Assembly: GCA_028829895.1 (NCBI GenBank)
Contig: CM054181.1
Coordinates: 5,232,001-5,296,000, forward strand
Length of the DNA stretch: 64,000 bases
Direction: 5' to 3'
From: Sinotaia quadrata
Lineage: Eukaryota; Mollusca; Gastropoda; Architaenioglossa; Viviparidae
A program made the position numbers and the translations under genes. Below, piece after piece: positions 50,941-61,308 of the stretch. Every line of letters begins with the position of its first letter. Position 1 is the stretch's first letter. The notes under the pieces were generated by a model. The model did no database searches. It was not told where the DNA came from and worked only from the letters and a program-made list of their open reading frames with translations.

Positions 50941-51084
50941 CTAAGAGAGACCAGCGTCGTCAGGGAATTGACAGACACAATACTCCAAGCCATGGAGACA
51001 AAAGCCTTTTCCCAGGTTCATGCAAATCATCCCGTCACAGCAGGTGTGTTTCCATGGTAAGCAGGTCTCCATGTAGTTTAGACA
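50941..51084 (-). CDS. Probable terminal exon of a Cys-rich, knottin-like secreted peptide gene
   Basis: On the minus strand a long T-rich tract ends in ACGCAG (acceptor dinucleotide at 51086-51085). A 144-base exon then opens in phase 0 with a Cys codon and runs to TAG at 50943-50941. Its 47 residues contain eight cysteines spaced C-x6-C-x6-CC-x4-C-x7-C-x6-C-x-C. The C-C-CC-C-C order is that of inhibitor-cystine-knot peptides, which serve as toxins, hormones, protease inhibitors or antimicrobials in many animals. Composition is complex (Trp, His, Met, Asp) and unlike the surrounding repeats. The hydrophobic stretch that a simple ORF shows before it is just the pyrimidine tract of the intron. 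The signal-peptide exon is expected at higher coordinates and I did not find it. The function is unknown, and the fold is inferred from cysteine spacing alone. Confidence 0.5.
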   Translation of the reverse strand, partial: CLNYMETCLPWKHTCCDGMICMNLGKGFCLHGLEYCVCQFPDDAGLS

Positions 51085-51469
51085 CTGCGTAAAAAAATTA
51101 ATAAATATATACGTAAAGAAAAAACAGTACACAATTACTTTAACTCGCAGTCTGTACATCACTGCAAAGTTTTCCTTAATTTCAGTTGGGCAGGAACGTT
51201 GCAGGAATTTCTTGTGCGATGTGGATGTGGTGGTTATGATCCGCCCCTGCGAGCGTGTGTGTGTGTGACAGGTGTTTGTATGCTTACATCTCAAAATCTT
51301 CTTGCATTTAATCACATTACTCAGTTATTAGATTTTTTTTAATACAAGTGACCTAATTCAACAATTGAGTTTTTTCGGTTTCAAGGCAACAGAGTTGTCT
51401 GAAGAATGAATCTTATAATATGCGTTAGATGTTTAATAATAATGAACTGGTACAAACAAGGTACATTTA
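51085..51469. other. Putative intron upstream (minus strand) of the Cys-rich exon; no other gene
   Basis: Unique DNA. A minus-strand frame is open from 51315 to 51085 but contains a CACACACACG-derived His/Thr run and the T-rich tract, so it is probably not coding. Confidence 0.4.
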
Positions 51470-51700
51470 TAGACTGTCAAGATCTAACTATCAAACACGT
51501 TATATCTGCTATTGACTGTCAAGATCTAACTTTCAAACAAGCTCCATCTATTGACTGTCAAGATCTAACTATCAAACAAGCTCCATCTATTGACTGTCAA
51601 GTCTAACTATCAAACAAGCTCCATCTATTGACTGTCAAGATCTAACTATCAAACAAGCTCCATCTATGACTGTCAAGGGTCTAACTTTCAAATTATTATT
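51470..51700. repeat. ~38-bp tandem array, six copies
   Basis: TTGACTGTCAAGATCTAACT plus ATCAAACAAGCTCCATCTA. The unit contains the near-palindrome TTGACTGTCAA. The last copies lose a few bases. Confidence 0.95.
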
Positions 51701-51854
51701 CTATCTATGGAATCCATAAAACAAAAACGTGAGCTGCGATTTCTCATTTTGATGACAATAATTATTAGAAACCACTTAAAGTTGTATCTGAAATCCTTCC
51801 CCTAAGTGGGTGGAGTCTTCGACGCTAATAGGCCACTTGAGGTGGTCGGTTCAT
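51701..51854. other. Short unique stretch, no gene
   Basis: Nothing recognisable. Confidence 0.5.
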
Positions 51855-51857
51855 GAT

Positions 51858-51898
<41 letters not shown>

Positions 51899-52330
51899 GC
51901 CTACTCCTACTACTACTGCTTACTACTTTTAGAACAACTACTACTACTACTTTGCTACTACTGCTGCTGGTATACCACCAATGCCTACTACTACTACTAC
52001 AACAATTACTACTTCTACTACTGTTGCTACTACTACTATTACTCCCTGCTACTTCTACTACTACTGCTGTTGCTGCTGCTACTACTACTGCTGTTGCTGC
52101 TGCTACTACTACTGCCCACAGCTACTACTACTACAACTACTACTTCTGCTGTTGCTGCTGTTACTGCTACTGCCCACCGTTACTACTACTACAACTACTA
52201 CTTCTGCTGTTGCTGTTGCTACTATAACAACTACTACTACTTTTACTGCTGTTGTTGCTACAACTACTACTACTACTCCGCACTGCTTCTACTACTGCTT
52301 CTGGAACTACTACTACTACTATACTACTTC
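51855..52330. repeat. Complex trinucleotide tract (CTA, CTG, TTG)n
   Basis: Nearly 480 bp of CTA/ACT triplets mixed with CTGCTGTTG blocks. Some ~70-bp pieces, such as GCTACTACTACTACAACTAC and TACTTCTGCTGTTGCTG, are themselves repeated. Poly-Leu, poly-Thr and poly-Tyr frames are artefacts. Confidence 0.97.
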
Positions 52331-53190
52331 TACGGAACTGATATATAGATTGTAAGTTAACTTCGCATAATATGCTTGTTCAAACAATATCTAAAGGACA
52401 TTTACAGTTTCATATACGGATAACTGATATATAGATTGTAAGTTAACTTCGCATAATATGCTTGTTCAAACAATATCTAAAGGACATTTACAGTTTCATA
52501 TACGGATAACTGATATATAGATTGTAAGTTAACTTCGCATAATATGCTTGTTCAAACAATATCTAAAGGACATTTACAGTTTCATATACGGATAACTGAT
52601 ATATAGATTGTAAGTTAACTTCGCATAATATGCTTGTTCAAACAATATCTAAAGGACATTTACAGTTTCATATACGGATAACTGATATATAGATTGTAAG
52701 TTAACTTCGCATAATATGCTTGTTCAAACAATATCTAAAGGACATTTACAGTTTCATATACGGATAACTGATATATAGATTGTAAGTTAACTTCGCATAA
52801 TATGCTTGTTCAAACAATATCTAAAGGACATTTACAGTTTCATATACGGATAACTGATATATAGATTGTAAGTTAACTTCGCATAATATGCTTGTTCAAA
52901 CAATATCTAAAGGACATTTACAGTTTCATATACGGATAACTGATATATAGATTGTAAGTTAACTTCGCATAATATGCTTGTTCAAACAATATCTAAAGGA
53001 CATTTACAGTTTCATATACGGATAACTGATATATAGATTGTAAGTTAACTTCGCATAATATGCTTGTTCAAACAATATCTAAAGGACATTTACAGTTTCA
53101 TATACGGATAACTGATATATAGATTGTAAGTTAACTTCGCATAATATGCTTGTTCAAACAATATCTAAAGGACATTTACAGTTTCATATA
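52331..53190. repeat. 86-bp tandem array, ten essentially identical copies
   Basis: AACTGATATATAGATTGTAA starts at 52336, 52422, 52508 and every 86 bp to 53110. I saw no substitution between copies. Confidence 0.98.
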
Positions 53191-53400
53191 ACTAATATCT
53201 AAAGGACATTTACAGTTTCATATAACTAATATCTAAAGGACATTTACAGTTTCATATAACTAATATCTAAAGGACATTTACAGTTTCATATAACTAATAT
53301 CTAAAGGACATTTACAGTTTCATATAACTAATATCTAAAGGACATTTACAGTTTCATATAACTAATATCTAAAGGACATTTACAGTTTCATATACCGATA
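53161..53400. repeat. 34-bp array derived from one part of the 86-bp unit
   Basis: ATATCTAAAGGACATTTACA plus GTTTCATATAACTA repeats every 34 bp, six or seven times, directly continuing from the last 86-bp unit. Confidence 0.97.
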
Positions 53401-53487
53401 ACGAGAAAGTATTTAAGTGGGAAAATATCTCAGACATGCGTCGAAAAATCTTTGCTACTCTCTTTCTCGTCTTTAGTTTTCGTTAAA

Positions 53488-53665
53488 GAAAAATACTTAT
53501 TGCTTTATTAATGAACTAAAACACAAAAAAATACTTATTGCTTTATTAATGAACTAAAACACAAAAAATACCTATTGCTTTATTAATGAACTAAAAAAAA
53601 TACTTATTGCTTTATTAATGAACTACAAAAAAATACTTATTGCTTTATTAATGAACTACAAAAAC
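53488..53665. repeat. ~37-43-bp tandem array, five copies
   Basis: AATACTTATTGCTTTATTAA plus TGAACTA, with A-rich spacers of variable length. Confidence 0.94.
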
Positions 53666-53965
53666 AAAAAAAAACCAAAAAAGCTGCAAAACACCAAGAA
53701 AGATACAGGTCAACAGACCAACGAGATTTTGCTTTATTAAGATTTAGTGTTATCTTATTTATATAGATACAGAGTTATCTTATTTTTATTTAAATATCTT
53801 ATATCACCCACCTTCCCAAAAATTTTAAGATAGCTTTTCACTCACTGAAGTGTACACAACACTTTTTCTCTCTTTCTACTGCACAAAAAGTGTCCTCTGT
53901 TTTTGTAAATCTTTCAGTTATACGAAACATTCTCTACAACGTTAAAATTCACAGCAAACAAATAA

Positions 53966-54058
<93 letters not shown>
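53966..54058. repeat. (GT)n then (GA)n microsatellite
   Basis: About 18 GT units followed by about 28 GA units. Confidence 0.98.
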
Positions 54059-54060
<2 letters not shown>

Positions 54061-54545
54061 CAAATGAAAGCTAGAGCGACCAGAAGGAATGTGAAACTGA
54101 AGGAAAGCAGGAATAAAGGATTGTACGCAAGAAAGCCAATGAAGGAAAGAAGGAAATAAAAATATCCGAGTCAACGAAAAGATAGGACAGAAGGAACGAA
54201 AAGATTAACTGGATAAAATAGGACGAACAGAAACAAAATAAAGGAGTGATCAAACTTAATAAAATTTAAAAAGGGACTTTTGCTGTTGAGGTCATTCCTT
54301 GGTGACAATAATTAGTAGTTATTAACTGCACTTGGTCCATTGGTTCTTTCTCCACCAAGCTAATTAAGACAAATGCTTTTAAATTCAAATTTATTCTTTT
54401 TTTTTAAAAAATGTTTTGAATGTTTCCCCCTAACCCCACCCCCCCACCCCTGTGATCAAAAGTGGATAAAAGAAACTTTAAATTCGAACCTGGGATAAAT
54501 TCAAGTCCTTTAACCCTTGTCGCCGAGCCAGGCGCATGGAATTGA
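54059..54545. other. No gene seen
   Basis: A-rich on the + strand, with a C-run near 54430. Frames are low-complexity. The piece 54480-54530, read on the minus strand, ends CCAGGTTCGAATTT, a worn B-box look-alike. Confidence 0.45.
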
Positions 54546-54549
54546 CAAC

Positions 54550-54635
54550 GATCAATGACGTAGCAATGACGCAGAGTACCAGGGCGGAGCTTGTGAAAAT
54601 TCCTCTCCTCATGCTTCCGGCTTATGACGTACTTG
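54550..54635. promoter_or_regulatory. CRE/ATF-like site cluster
   Basis: CAATGACGTAGC (TGACGTA at 54556), CAATGACGC (54567) and TTATGACGTAC (TGACGT at 54625) lie within 75 bp, together with an ETS-like TTCCGG. No exon is identified on either side. Confidence 0.3.
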
Positions 54636-55285
54636 AGTGATGACAGTCTTGTTAGTCTTAGAAATAAAATAATTTTTGTTTCAGAATTATTTATCTTATA
54701 GATACATAAATACGTTAACGACAATAATCAAAACTAACAACGGAAGTGAAGCGAACATCTAAGACGATTCAGTTACTATTGATGTTGTTGTTGCTGTTGT
54801 TATAATGATGTAACTGATATTGATGAATATGATGTGAGGATTATCGTCATGTTGTTTATTTTTCATACTGAATCGATGACATAGCTGAAAAAATAATGAG
54901 AACTGATATAAAGCTGTATCATCATCATCATTTATTTTAATTATTTTAACGATTTTAAATATTCTTTTCTTATATTCACAAAGTGCAGTGGAACATAGAA
55001 CACAACCCACTTCATGTTAGTATAGCGCTGTTAACATTTAAATGTTATTGACATCGTGACAAAGTTATTACAGGAAGACTGAACAGCGCTGTTAGCATTT
55101 AAATGTTATTGACATCATGACAAAGTATTGACATGATAAGAAATTAATATATTAATTATAATATGTTATAATATGTATAGCATATACTTGTGATAATAGT
55201 GAGGTAATAGAAACTGTAAACGATAATTGGTATGATACTTGAGATAAATTACTGATAAATTACTGACAAAATGACTATGTACGAA
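54636..55285. other. No gene seen; one short duplication
   Basis: AGCGCTGTTARCATTTAAAT plus GTTATTGACATC is doubled at about 55024 and 55085. The rest is AT-rich unique sequence with a (TCA)n run at 54921. Confidence 0.5.
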
Positions 55286-56240
55286 GATTGTCTTACCAAC
55301 ACGAAACAATGACTGACTAATTGAAAAAATAATAATAGATAGTAATCAGTAAAACGATGACTAAATAATGAGACTGACAAAATGAAAAGATAATAGATAG
55401 TAATGACTAAAACGATGACTAAATAATGAGACTGACAAAATGAAAAGATAATAGATAGTAATGACTAAAACGATGACTAAATAATGAGACTGACAAAATG
55501 AAAAGATAATAGATAGTAATGACTAAAACGATGACTAAATAATGAGACTGACAAAATGAAAAGATAATAGATAGTAATGACTAAAACGATGACTAAATAA
55601 TGAGACTGACAAAATGAAAAGATAATAGATAGTAATGACTAAAACGATGACTAAATAATGAGACTGACAAAATGAAAAGATAATAGATAGTAATGACTAA
55701 AACGATGACTAAATAATGAGACTGACAAAATGAAAAGATAATAGATAGTAATGACTAAAACGATGACTAAATAATGAGACTGACAAAATGAAAAGATAAT
55801 AGATAGTAATGACTAAAACGATGACTAAATAATGAGACTGACAAAATGAAAAGATAATAGATAGTAATGACTAAAACGATGACTAAATAATGAGACTGAC
55901 AAAATGAAAAGATAATAGATAGTAATGACTAAAACGATGACTAAATAATGAGACTGACAAAATGAAAAGATAATAGATAGTAATGACTAAAACGATGACT
56001 AAATAATGAGACTGACAAAATGAAAAGATAATAGATAGTAATGACTAAAACGATGACTAAATAATGAGACTGACAAAATGAAAAGATAATAGATAGTAAT
56101 GACTAAAACGATGACTAAATAATGAGACTGACTATAACTGATACCAAGATTGTCTTACCAACACAAAACAATGACTGACTAAATGAAAAAATAATAATAG
56201 ATAGTAATCAGTAAAACGATGACTAAATAATGAGACTAAT
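55286..56240. repeat. 58-bp tandem array (~13 copies) flanked on both sides by the same variant unit
   Basis: AATGAAAAGATAATAGATAG repeats every 58 bp (55381, 55439 and so on). The segments 55286-55378 and 56147-56238 both begin GATTGTCTTACCAACAC and share a longer unit with ATAATAATAGATAGTAATCAG, which the interior copies lack. Confidence 0.96.
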
Positions 56241-56984
56241 ATATAATAATGACTGATACGAAGATCAGCGACTGGATAATAATGGCTGACAAAAATACTC
56301 ACCAAGGTTTTGCTTTCAAAGTAACAATTACTAATATCTGACAGCATATTTCATAACTGAATGATGGTGCCATTATATTAACTATTAACACATTCAGTGT
56401 CATGGATTGAGCTGAAATGGAAAGGTAAAAGAAAATTATCATATTTAATACCAGCTACTGAAGACATTGAATATCATTGTCGCCCACTATTCAAGTTTGA
56501 TTCAGTTCATTCTGATTTTAAGCAGGGTTTGCTTTTGTTTAAATGTATACATCTTTCTGGAAGAAGAGTTCAGACATGCTTTAAAACCATAACATTTCAA
56601 GGGTTAATGACTGATAAAAAGTCAGAATAATGACATCATGCGTCTGGTAGTGAATGATGGCAATTTTGAAACAAAACCCGAAAAATTCAGTGATTGGCAA
56701 ATTAACTGTTAATAATGGCTGGCAAAAAGTATTTAGGGAATGAGATAAACAGATAATAATCGAGGACAAAGATGGCTGGCAAAAGGTATTTAGGATTGAG
56801 ATAAACAGATAATAAATCGAGGACAAAGAAGGCTGGCATCTCCTGTGATCATGAAATTATGAGATAATAAGAACTCTCAAGAAGCGATATAACTGTTTGC
56901 AGTACTGAATAAACTGAAGAATGAACTGTTATCGTTAATCATACATTTAGTGTAATTTATTTTGCTAGCATACAGTATTTACCT
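56241..56984. other. Unique DNA with a two-copy repeat; unsupported ORF
   Basis: A 77-codon frame (56397-56630) has fairly normal composition but no recognisable domain and no splice support. ATGGCTGGCAAAAAGTATTT plus GAGATAAACAGATAATAA is doubled at about 56713 and 56767. Confidence 0.4.
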
Positions 56985-57425
56985 CATTGTTAGAACACAG
57001 TTTATACTTCACTGTTAGTAGACAGTATATAATTTACTTTTACAATACATTATATACTTTATTGTTAGAATACAATTTATAATTTACTGTTAGCATACAG
57101 TATATAATTTACTGTTAGCATACAGTATATAATTTACTGTTACAATACATTATATACTTTATTGTTAGAATACAATTTATAATTTACTGTTACAATACAT
57201 TATATACTTTATTGTTAGAATACAATTTATAATTTACTGTTAGCATACAGTATATAATTTACTGTTAGCATACAGTATATAAGTTACTGTTATCATACAG
57301 TTTATAAGTTACTGTTATCATACAGTATATACTTTTACTGTTACAGTATACAATTTACTGTTTGCATACAGTATTTACTTTACTCTTATCATACAGTATA
57401 CAATTTACTGTTAGCATACGTTTAT
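56985..57425. repeat. ~24-25-bp tandem array, ~17 copies
   Basis: ATACAGTATATAATTTACTG plus TTAGC, with variants TTACAATACATTATATACTTTATTG forming a two-type mixture. Confidence 0.95.
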
Positions 57426-57640
57426 TTTACGGGAGTAATTCTGTTTTACGAGTGAATGCTTTTACTCGTTCTTCTTTTTCTCACTGCATTGCAAAAGTCA
57501 CGAAGACACAAATTCACAACTCATTTCATTTAAATTTTCTTTGACAGCGATATTCAAAGTTCAAACAGGACAAAAAATCAAACAAAGTAACGTTAACCAG
57601 CATCTTACCAATTTTGTGAACAATGAGGTTTGCTAACAGA
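57426..57640. other. No gene seen
   Basis: Unique DNA. On the minus strand it would be the intron or 3' part after the candidate exon next to it. Confidence 0.4.
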
Positions 57641-57872
57641 TTTCGTTGTTCACCCACTGACGTCCTCCTCTCGTGACACGAGTCTCTCCTCTGAATGATG
57701 ATGCAGATAAGTCCTGTTGTTCTTCGATCTTTAAATGTGCAGTTAATCCTCCCACAACGCCAAAGAAGGTGTCCGAACATTCTGATTGGTTGCTTCTGGT
57801 CAAAGATCTGTCTTCCCACTGTGAGTGGCACGCTGAGAAGAAAGACATCACTCTTTTGTCATTACGAGACAT
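57633..57872 (-). CDS. Unrecognised minus-strand ORF, possible exon
   Basis: A 79-codon minus-strand frame of complex, non-repetitive composition, including Phe-Phe-Gly-Val-Val-Gly-Gly-Leu and Ile-Glu-Glu-Gln-Gln-Asp-Leu. The DNA here is richer in GC than its surroundings. A TCTTTCTTCTCAG acceptor-like site lies near its start on that strand and ATTG|GTAAGAT, a good donor, lies about 20 bases past the stop, so an exon in another frame is also possible. The overlapping frame 57526-57831 stays open through the donor. I cannot name a family; a transposon remnant is as likely. Confidence 0.25.
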   Translation of the reverse strand: MSRNDKRVMSFFSACHSQWEDRSLTRSNQSECSDTFFGVVGGLTAHLKIEEQQDLSASSFRGETRVTRGGRQWVNNEIC

Positions 57873-57899
57873 GACGAAAACAATAGGTCACATTTAAAT

Positions 57900-58630
57900 A
57901 AAATGTATTACATATGTCAGGAAAAGACAAAGGTAGCTTGATTTAAAGGTACAATGCACTTCAAACAAGAACATCGGGAACAAACCAGCCAGAAACATAA
58001 AATAAACTAAAAATAGATCTTAAAATATGTAAATAAGAAATAGAAAAGTTTCTAAAAGTTGGAGCAGCTAATTTGTAAATTCATTTGGTCAATCTATTAA
58101 GATTAGGACATTTATTCTTGAGATAATAGTCTGTAAGTTTGTATATTTTAGCGGGTGTTTTGTGCACGTGTTGTGTTCTGTTTATATATATATATATTGT
58201 GTGCGTGTGTGTGTGTGTGTGTGTGTGCATGAGTGTGTGTTTCTTGTATATTTACGCAGTGTATTTGTACACTCTTTAGTATGCCATTTCATCTGAATGC
58301 AAATTATTGTCCATTCATTTTAAACTTTAATAATAATTAAAAGAAATAACGTTGTATTTGAGTAAATGATTGTCCAGTACAGGCAGATAACTGTCCAAAG
58401 CAATATATAGCAGCAAAAACGACAATCGTTGCCTTTAACCAGTCCAGTCACTTTTGGGGTTTACCGTCTTTCAAGCGACAAGATGCCTCGTTTGGGAGGC
58501 TAGAGCCTGTTACCCCAGCATAGCAAAATATTTGCAGTTAAATTCAGCAAGTTTATGTATTTTCTTGGTAACCCCATTTGGTGCCGCAATCTTAATTCGT
58601 GCAAGTCTTACATAAAACGAGATGTGAGTC
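57900..58630. other. No gene seen; AT-rich with (TA)n and (GT)n
   Basis: A (TA)n(GT)n tract lies at 58182-58230. The end (58440 onwards) becomes GC-richer towards the candidate promoter. Confidence 0.5.
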
Positions 58631-58638
58631 ATGTGACC

Positions 58639-58716
58639 GCCGCCATTTTGCTGCCACAGCGGTGGGGTTTCGGCACGACTGCACACGACACTGACTTAAT
58701 GGCGACAACCGGAAGT
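58639..58716 (+). promoter_or_regulatory. Housekeeping-type promoter elements: YY1 motif and ETS motif
   Basis: GCCGCCATTTTG at 58639-58650 is a full YY1 consensus. ACCGGAAGT at 58708-58716 is a full ETS consensus and overlaps the beginning of the ORF at 58699. Such pairs sit at or just downstream of transcription starts of TATA-less housekeeping genes in animals. Confidence 0.5.
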
Positions 58717-58809
58717 CACAGGGCTAGAACTGTCGTTAAAAAGCAGAAAAATGCACCAGATATCAAAATCGATTTAAATCGACTCGAAACTTTTCTACAG
58801 TCTTTGTGA
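58699..58809 (+). CDS. 36-codon small ORF, or first coding exon, under a YY1/ETS promoter
   Basis: The frame starts ATGGCGACAACC and encodes Met-Ala-Thr-Thr-Gly-Ser-His-Arg, a basic Val-Val-Lys-Lys-Gln-Lys segment, then Asp-Ile-Lys-Ile-Asp-Leu-Asn-Arg-Leu-Glu before TGA at 58807-58809. An AATAAA sits right after it (58811). The second half could form an amphipathic helix. The longer frame from 58555 runs through the promoter motifs, so I prefer the ATG at 58699. It could be a micropeptide or the start of a gene whose donor lies near the stop (CTTT|GTGAAA, weak). No family recognised. Confidence 0.35.
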   Translation: MATTGSHRARTVVKKQKNAPDIKIDLNRLETFLQSL

Positions 58810-58816
58810 AAATAAA

Positions 58817-59409
58817 AAAGCAAAAATATTCTTCCATACCATGTATCCAGTGCTAGAAAGGCCAACGTTCTGTTTGGTATTATGAAGTTTTTAATATATA
58901 TGTGAAGCAATTGCTAGAAGAAGAACAAAACTGATATATATATATTATATATATATATATCCTTTATATACTGTATAGTAAATGGGGCAGAGAAAATGGC
59001 TTAAATCTAAAGAATAGAAGGGAGATAACTTACACTAACACTACAAATTATGTGAACACATCTACATCGCTCTCAGTGTTTCAGAAATTAACTGATTGAC
59101 CTTACGCTATGTCATATTTATTTTGGGGGGAATAAAAGAAGTTGTATTATTTTTACAAGAAATTTAATTTATAAATTTTGTGTTTTGTTGAAATTTCAGT
59201 CTCAGCGACTGTCAGTTATATTCATGCGCCAAATAGATATGTCTGTAGTATGTACGGTATCATCTACTCGTGCGCAAATAGTCCTGACACCTAACCCTAA
59301 CCTTAACTGAGGTCACTAATATCTTTTTGCATTGTATTTTATTTCCCCATTTTATTTGCAAATTCACAAAGAATTAAAATTGTGTAACCGCTTCAGTAGG
59401 CGAGTAAAC
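58817..59409. other. No gene seen
   Basis: AT-rich, with (TA)n at 58935-58960. CCTAACCCTAACCTTAAC near 59290 is a very short telomere-like run. Confidence 0.5.
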
Positions 59410-59675
59410 ATCGACAAACTGAAATATTTTTCGCTTTCCTAGAAGCTGGAGATGGTCTCCTAAGATGAGTGAGTGGGGACAAACTGAAATATTTTTCGCT
59501 TTCATAGAAGCTGGAGATGGTCTCCTAAGATGAGTGAGTGGGGACAAAAATTAAAACTTACTGGATTGATTTAGTCAGCGCAGCAAGCTACCCTAAAGAC
59601 AAAGGTTTGTGTTGCCTTGGTAACGAGCGCAGCAAGCTACCCTAAAGACAAAGGTTTGTGTTGCCTTGGTAACGA
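59410..59675. repeat. Two neighbouring two-copy repeats (65 bp and 52 bp)
   Basis: GACAAACTGAAATATTTTTC to GTGAGTGGG is doubled (59412, 59478). GCGCAGCAAGCTACCCTAAA to CTTGGTAACGA is doubled (59577, 59628). Confidence 0.95.
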
Positions 59676-61044
59676 GTGGCAACAAACAAAATATATATTC
59701 ATACTGAACATGATTTTGTTTTTGTTGTGTTCATTTAATAAATAAATGTTTGTTTGTACTGGCTTTTAATATGCACTAGCAAAGTGATTATCATAACAGG
59801 CTGCACTGACCCCACTGCGTTAGAACGTGTCCACCATTTTTTTGGTTTTGTTCTGTCACGCAACGTTTCCCTAAAACTAAAAGGGATAGTCTGACAGTTT
59901 TGAACCGTTGAGAGACAACACGTTACCCGTGTCAAATAAAAAATTGTGCCGATCAAATCATATATTTTTCCTCTTTTGTCCATCTATTTTTTTAGCAGTC
60001 TAACAGAAGATATAACTAACTTAGGGCTTTATAATTGTGTCTGTAGGTACGATAGTTGTCAAGTATATCTGTCAGCGTATTTTGTAAAACGAGTACTTTG
60101 TCAAGTGTCTGACTTTGACAAATTTTCTCAATCATTAAAAGAAATGTTGATGAACACGAGTCCAGTGCTTTGGAAATGTTTCGGGACCATTTATCCTCAC
60201 CACCACCACCACAGAACATGACATCACAAAACAAAATAACATGATCAAAATAATAACACATAGAACATGACATCACTCACAAAACAAAATAATATGATCA
60301 AATTAATAACACATTCACTGGCAAATAAAGAGTTCACTTAAATTTCTACATGCAAGAGGACATACTTAATTGGGCAAATACATCATTGGGTGAAATTTCT
60401 GTCTAGATTTATGAACACAGCTTGTTTATATGACCAATAAGAAGACGAATGTATTAAGGTAATTATTATATGTGGTCAATTTTCTATATTTGTTTTCTGA
60501 CCAATAAGAAACTCATTTACTGTGGTAAATAAATGCATTAGGTCTAATTTCTACACTCGGTTTGTAAACATTTATCTGACCAGAAAGATGACATTTATTT
60601 TGATAAGTAAAGTGTGTGGTCATGTGAAACTATTCCAGTTGTAAGTGGTTATCTGACCAATCAGATGGCTAAATCTGACGAAGAATGCCGGACTTTCATT
60701 ATTAGCAAACTTGGCTAAGCAGTTATGTGCTGTTTTTGCCTTTTCCGTCCACTGCTAAAATCGCTTTCAAAATTTATTGGTCCTCGACTCTGATAAAGAA
60801 TCTCCGTGGAACTGGGGAAGCGCTTTCTGACTTGTGGACAGGGTTTTAATCATCACTAGCTCAAACTCGTTAAGTCGTCTGGCTTCAAGAGTTTAATGTG
60901 CACGGAGACTTGCTGTTTCGCTCAGCACACGATTGGAAAGACAGAATGATTTTGACACAGAATAGATGAATGCGTTTTACAGTGACGAAAGTAGGTTTTC
61001 TCACGCTAGAGAGTATTGTAGCAATAAATTACAATGTCTGCAAT
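59676..61044. other. No gene seen; includes a two-copy repeat
   Basis: AGAACATGACATCACAAAAC is doubled at about 60215 and 60262. 60330-60700 has recurring CTGACCAATMAGA phrases (60434, 60500, 60655), an old dispersed tandem repeat. Open frames at 59735-59983, 59946-60221 and 60016-60276 are not recognisable. Confidence 0.45.
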
Positions 61045-61241
61045 ATATCTATCTATCTGCAAAAATCTATCTATTTATCTACTCTATCTATCTATCTATC
61101 TATCTATCTACCCATCTATCTATCCATCTCTATCTATCCATCTCTATCTATCTACTTATCTATCTACTATCTATCTATCCATCCCTCTCTCTCTCTCTCT
61201 ACTTATCTATCTATCTATCCCTCCATCTACCCATCTATCTA

Positions 61242-61305
<64 letters not shown>
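61045..61305. repeat. (CTAT)n with CCATCTCT variants, then (CT)n
   Basis: All three forward frames stay open through this tract (Ile/Tyr/Leu/Ser-rich), which is an artefact. Confidence 0.98.

Positions 61306-61308
<3 letters not shown>

Noticed and set aside
51853..52355. Poly-Leu, poly-Thr and poly-Tyr proteins
   Set aside because: Translation of a trinucleotide microsatellite; open in three frames.
54480..54530. SINE B box suggested by CCAGGTTCGAATTT on the minus strand
   Set aside because: No A box or repeated tail seen; similarity is limited to about ten bases.
59285..59305. Interstitial telomere repeat (CCTAACCCTAACC)
   Set aside because: Only about two TTAGGG units on the opposite strand; too short to be more than chance.
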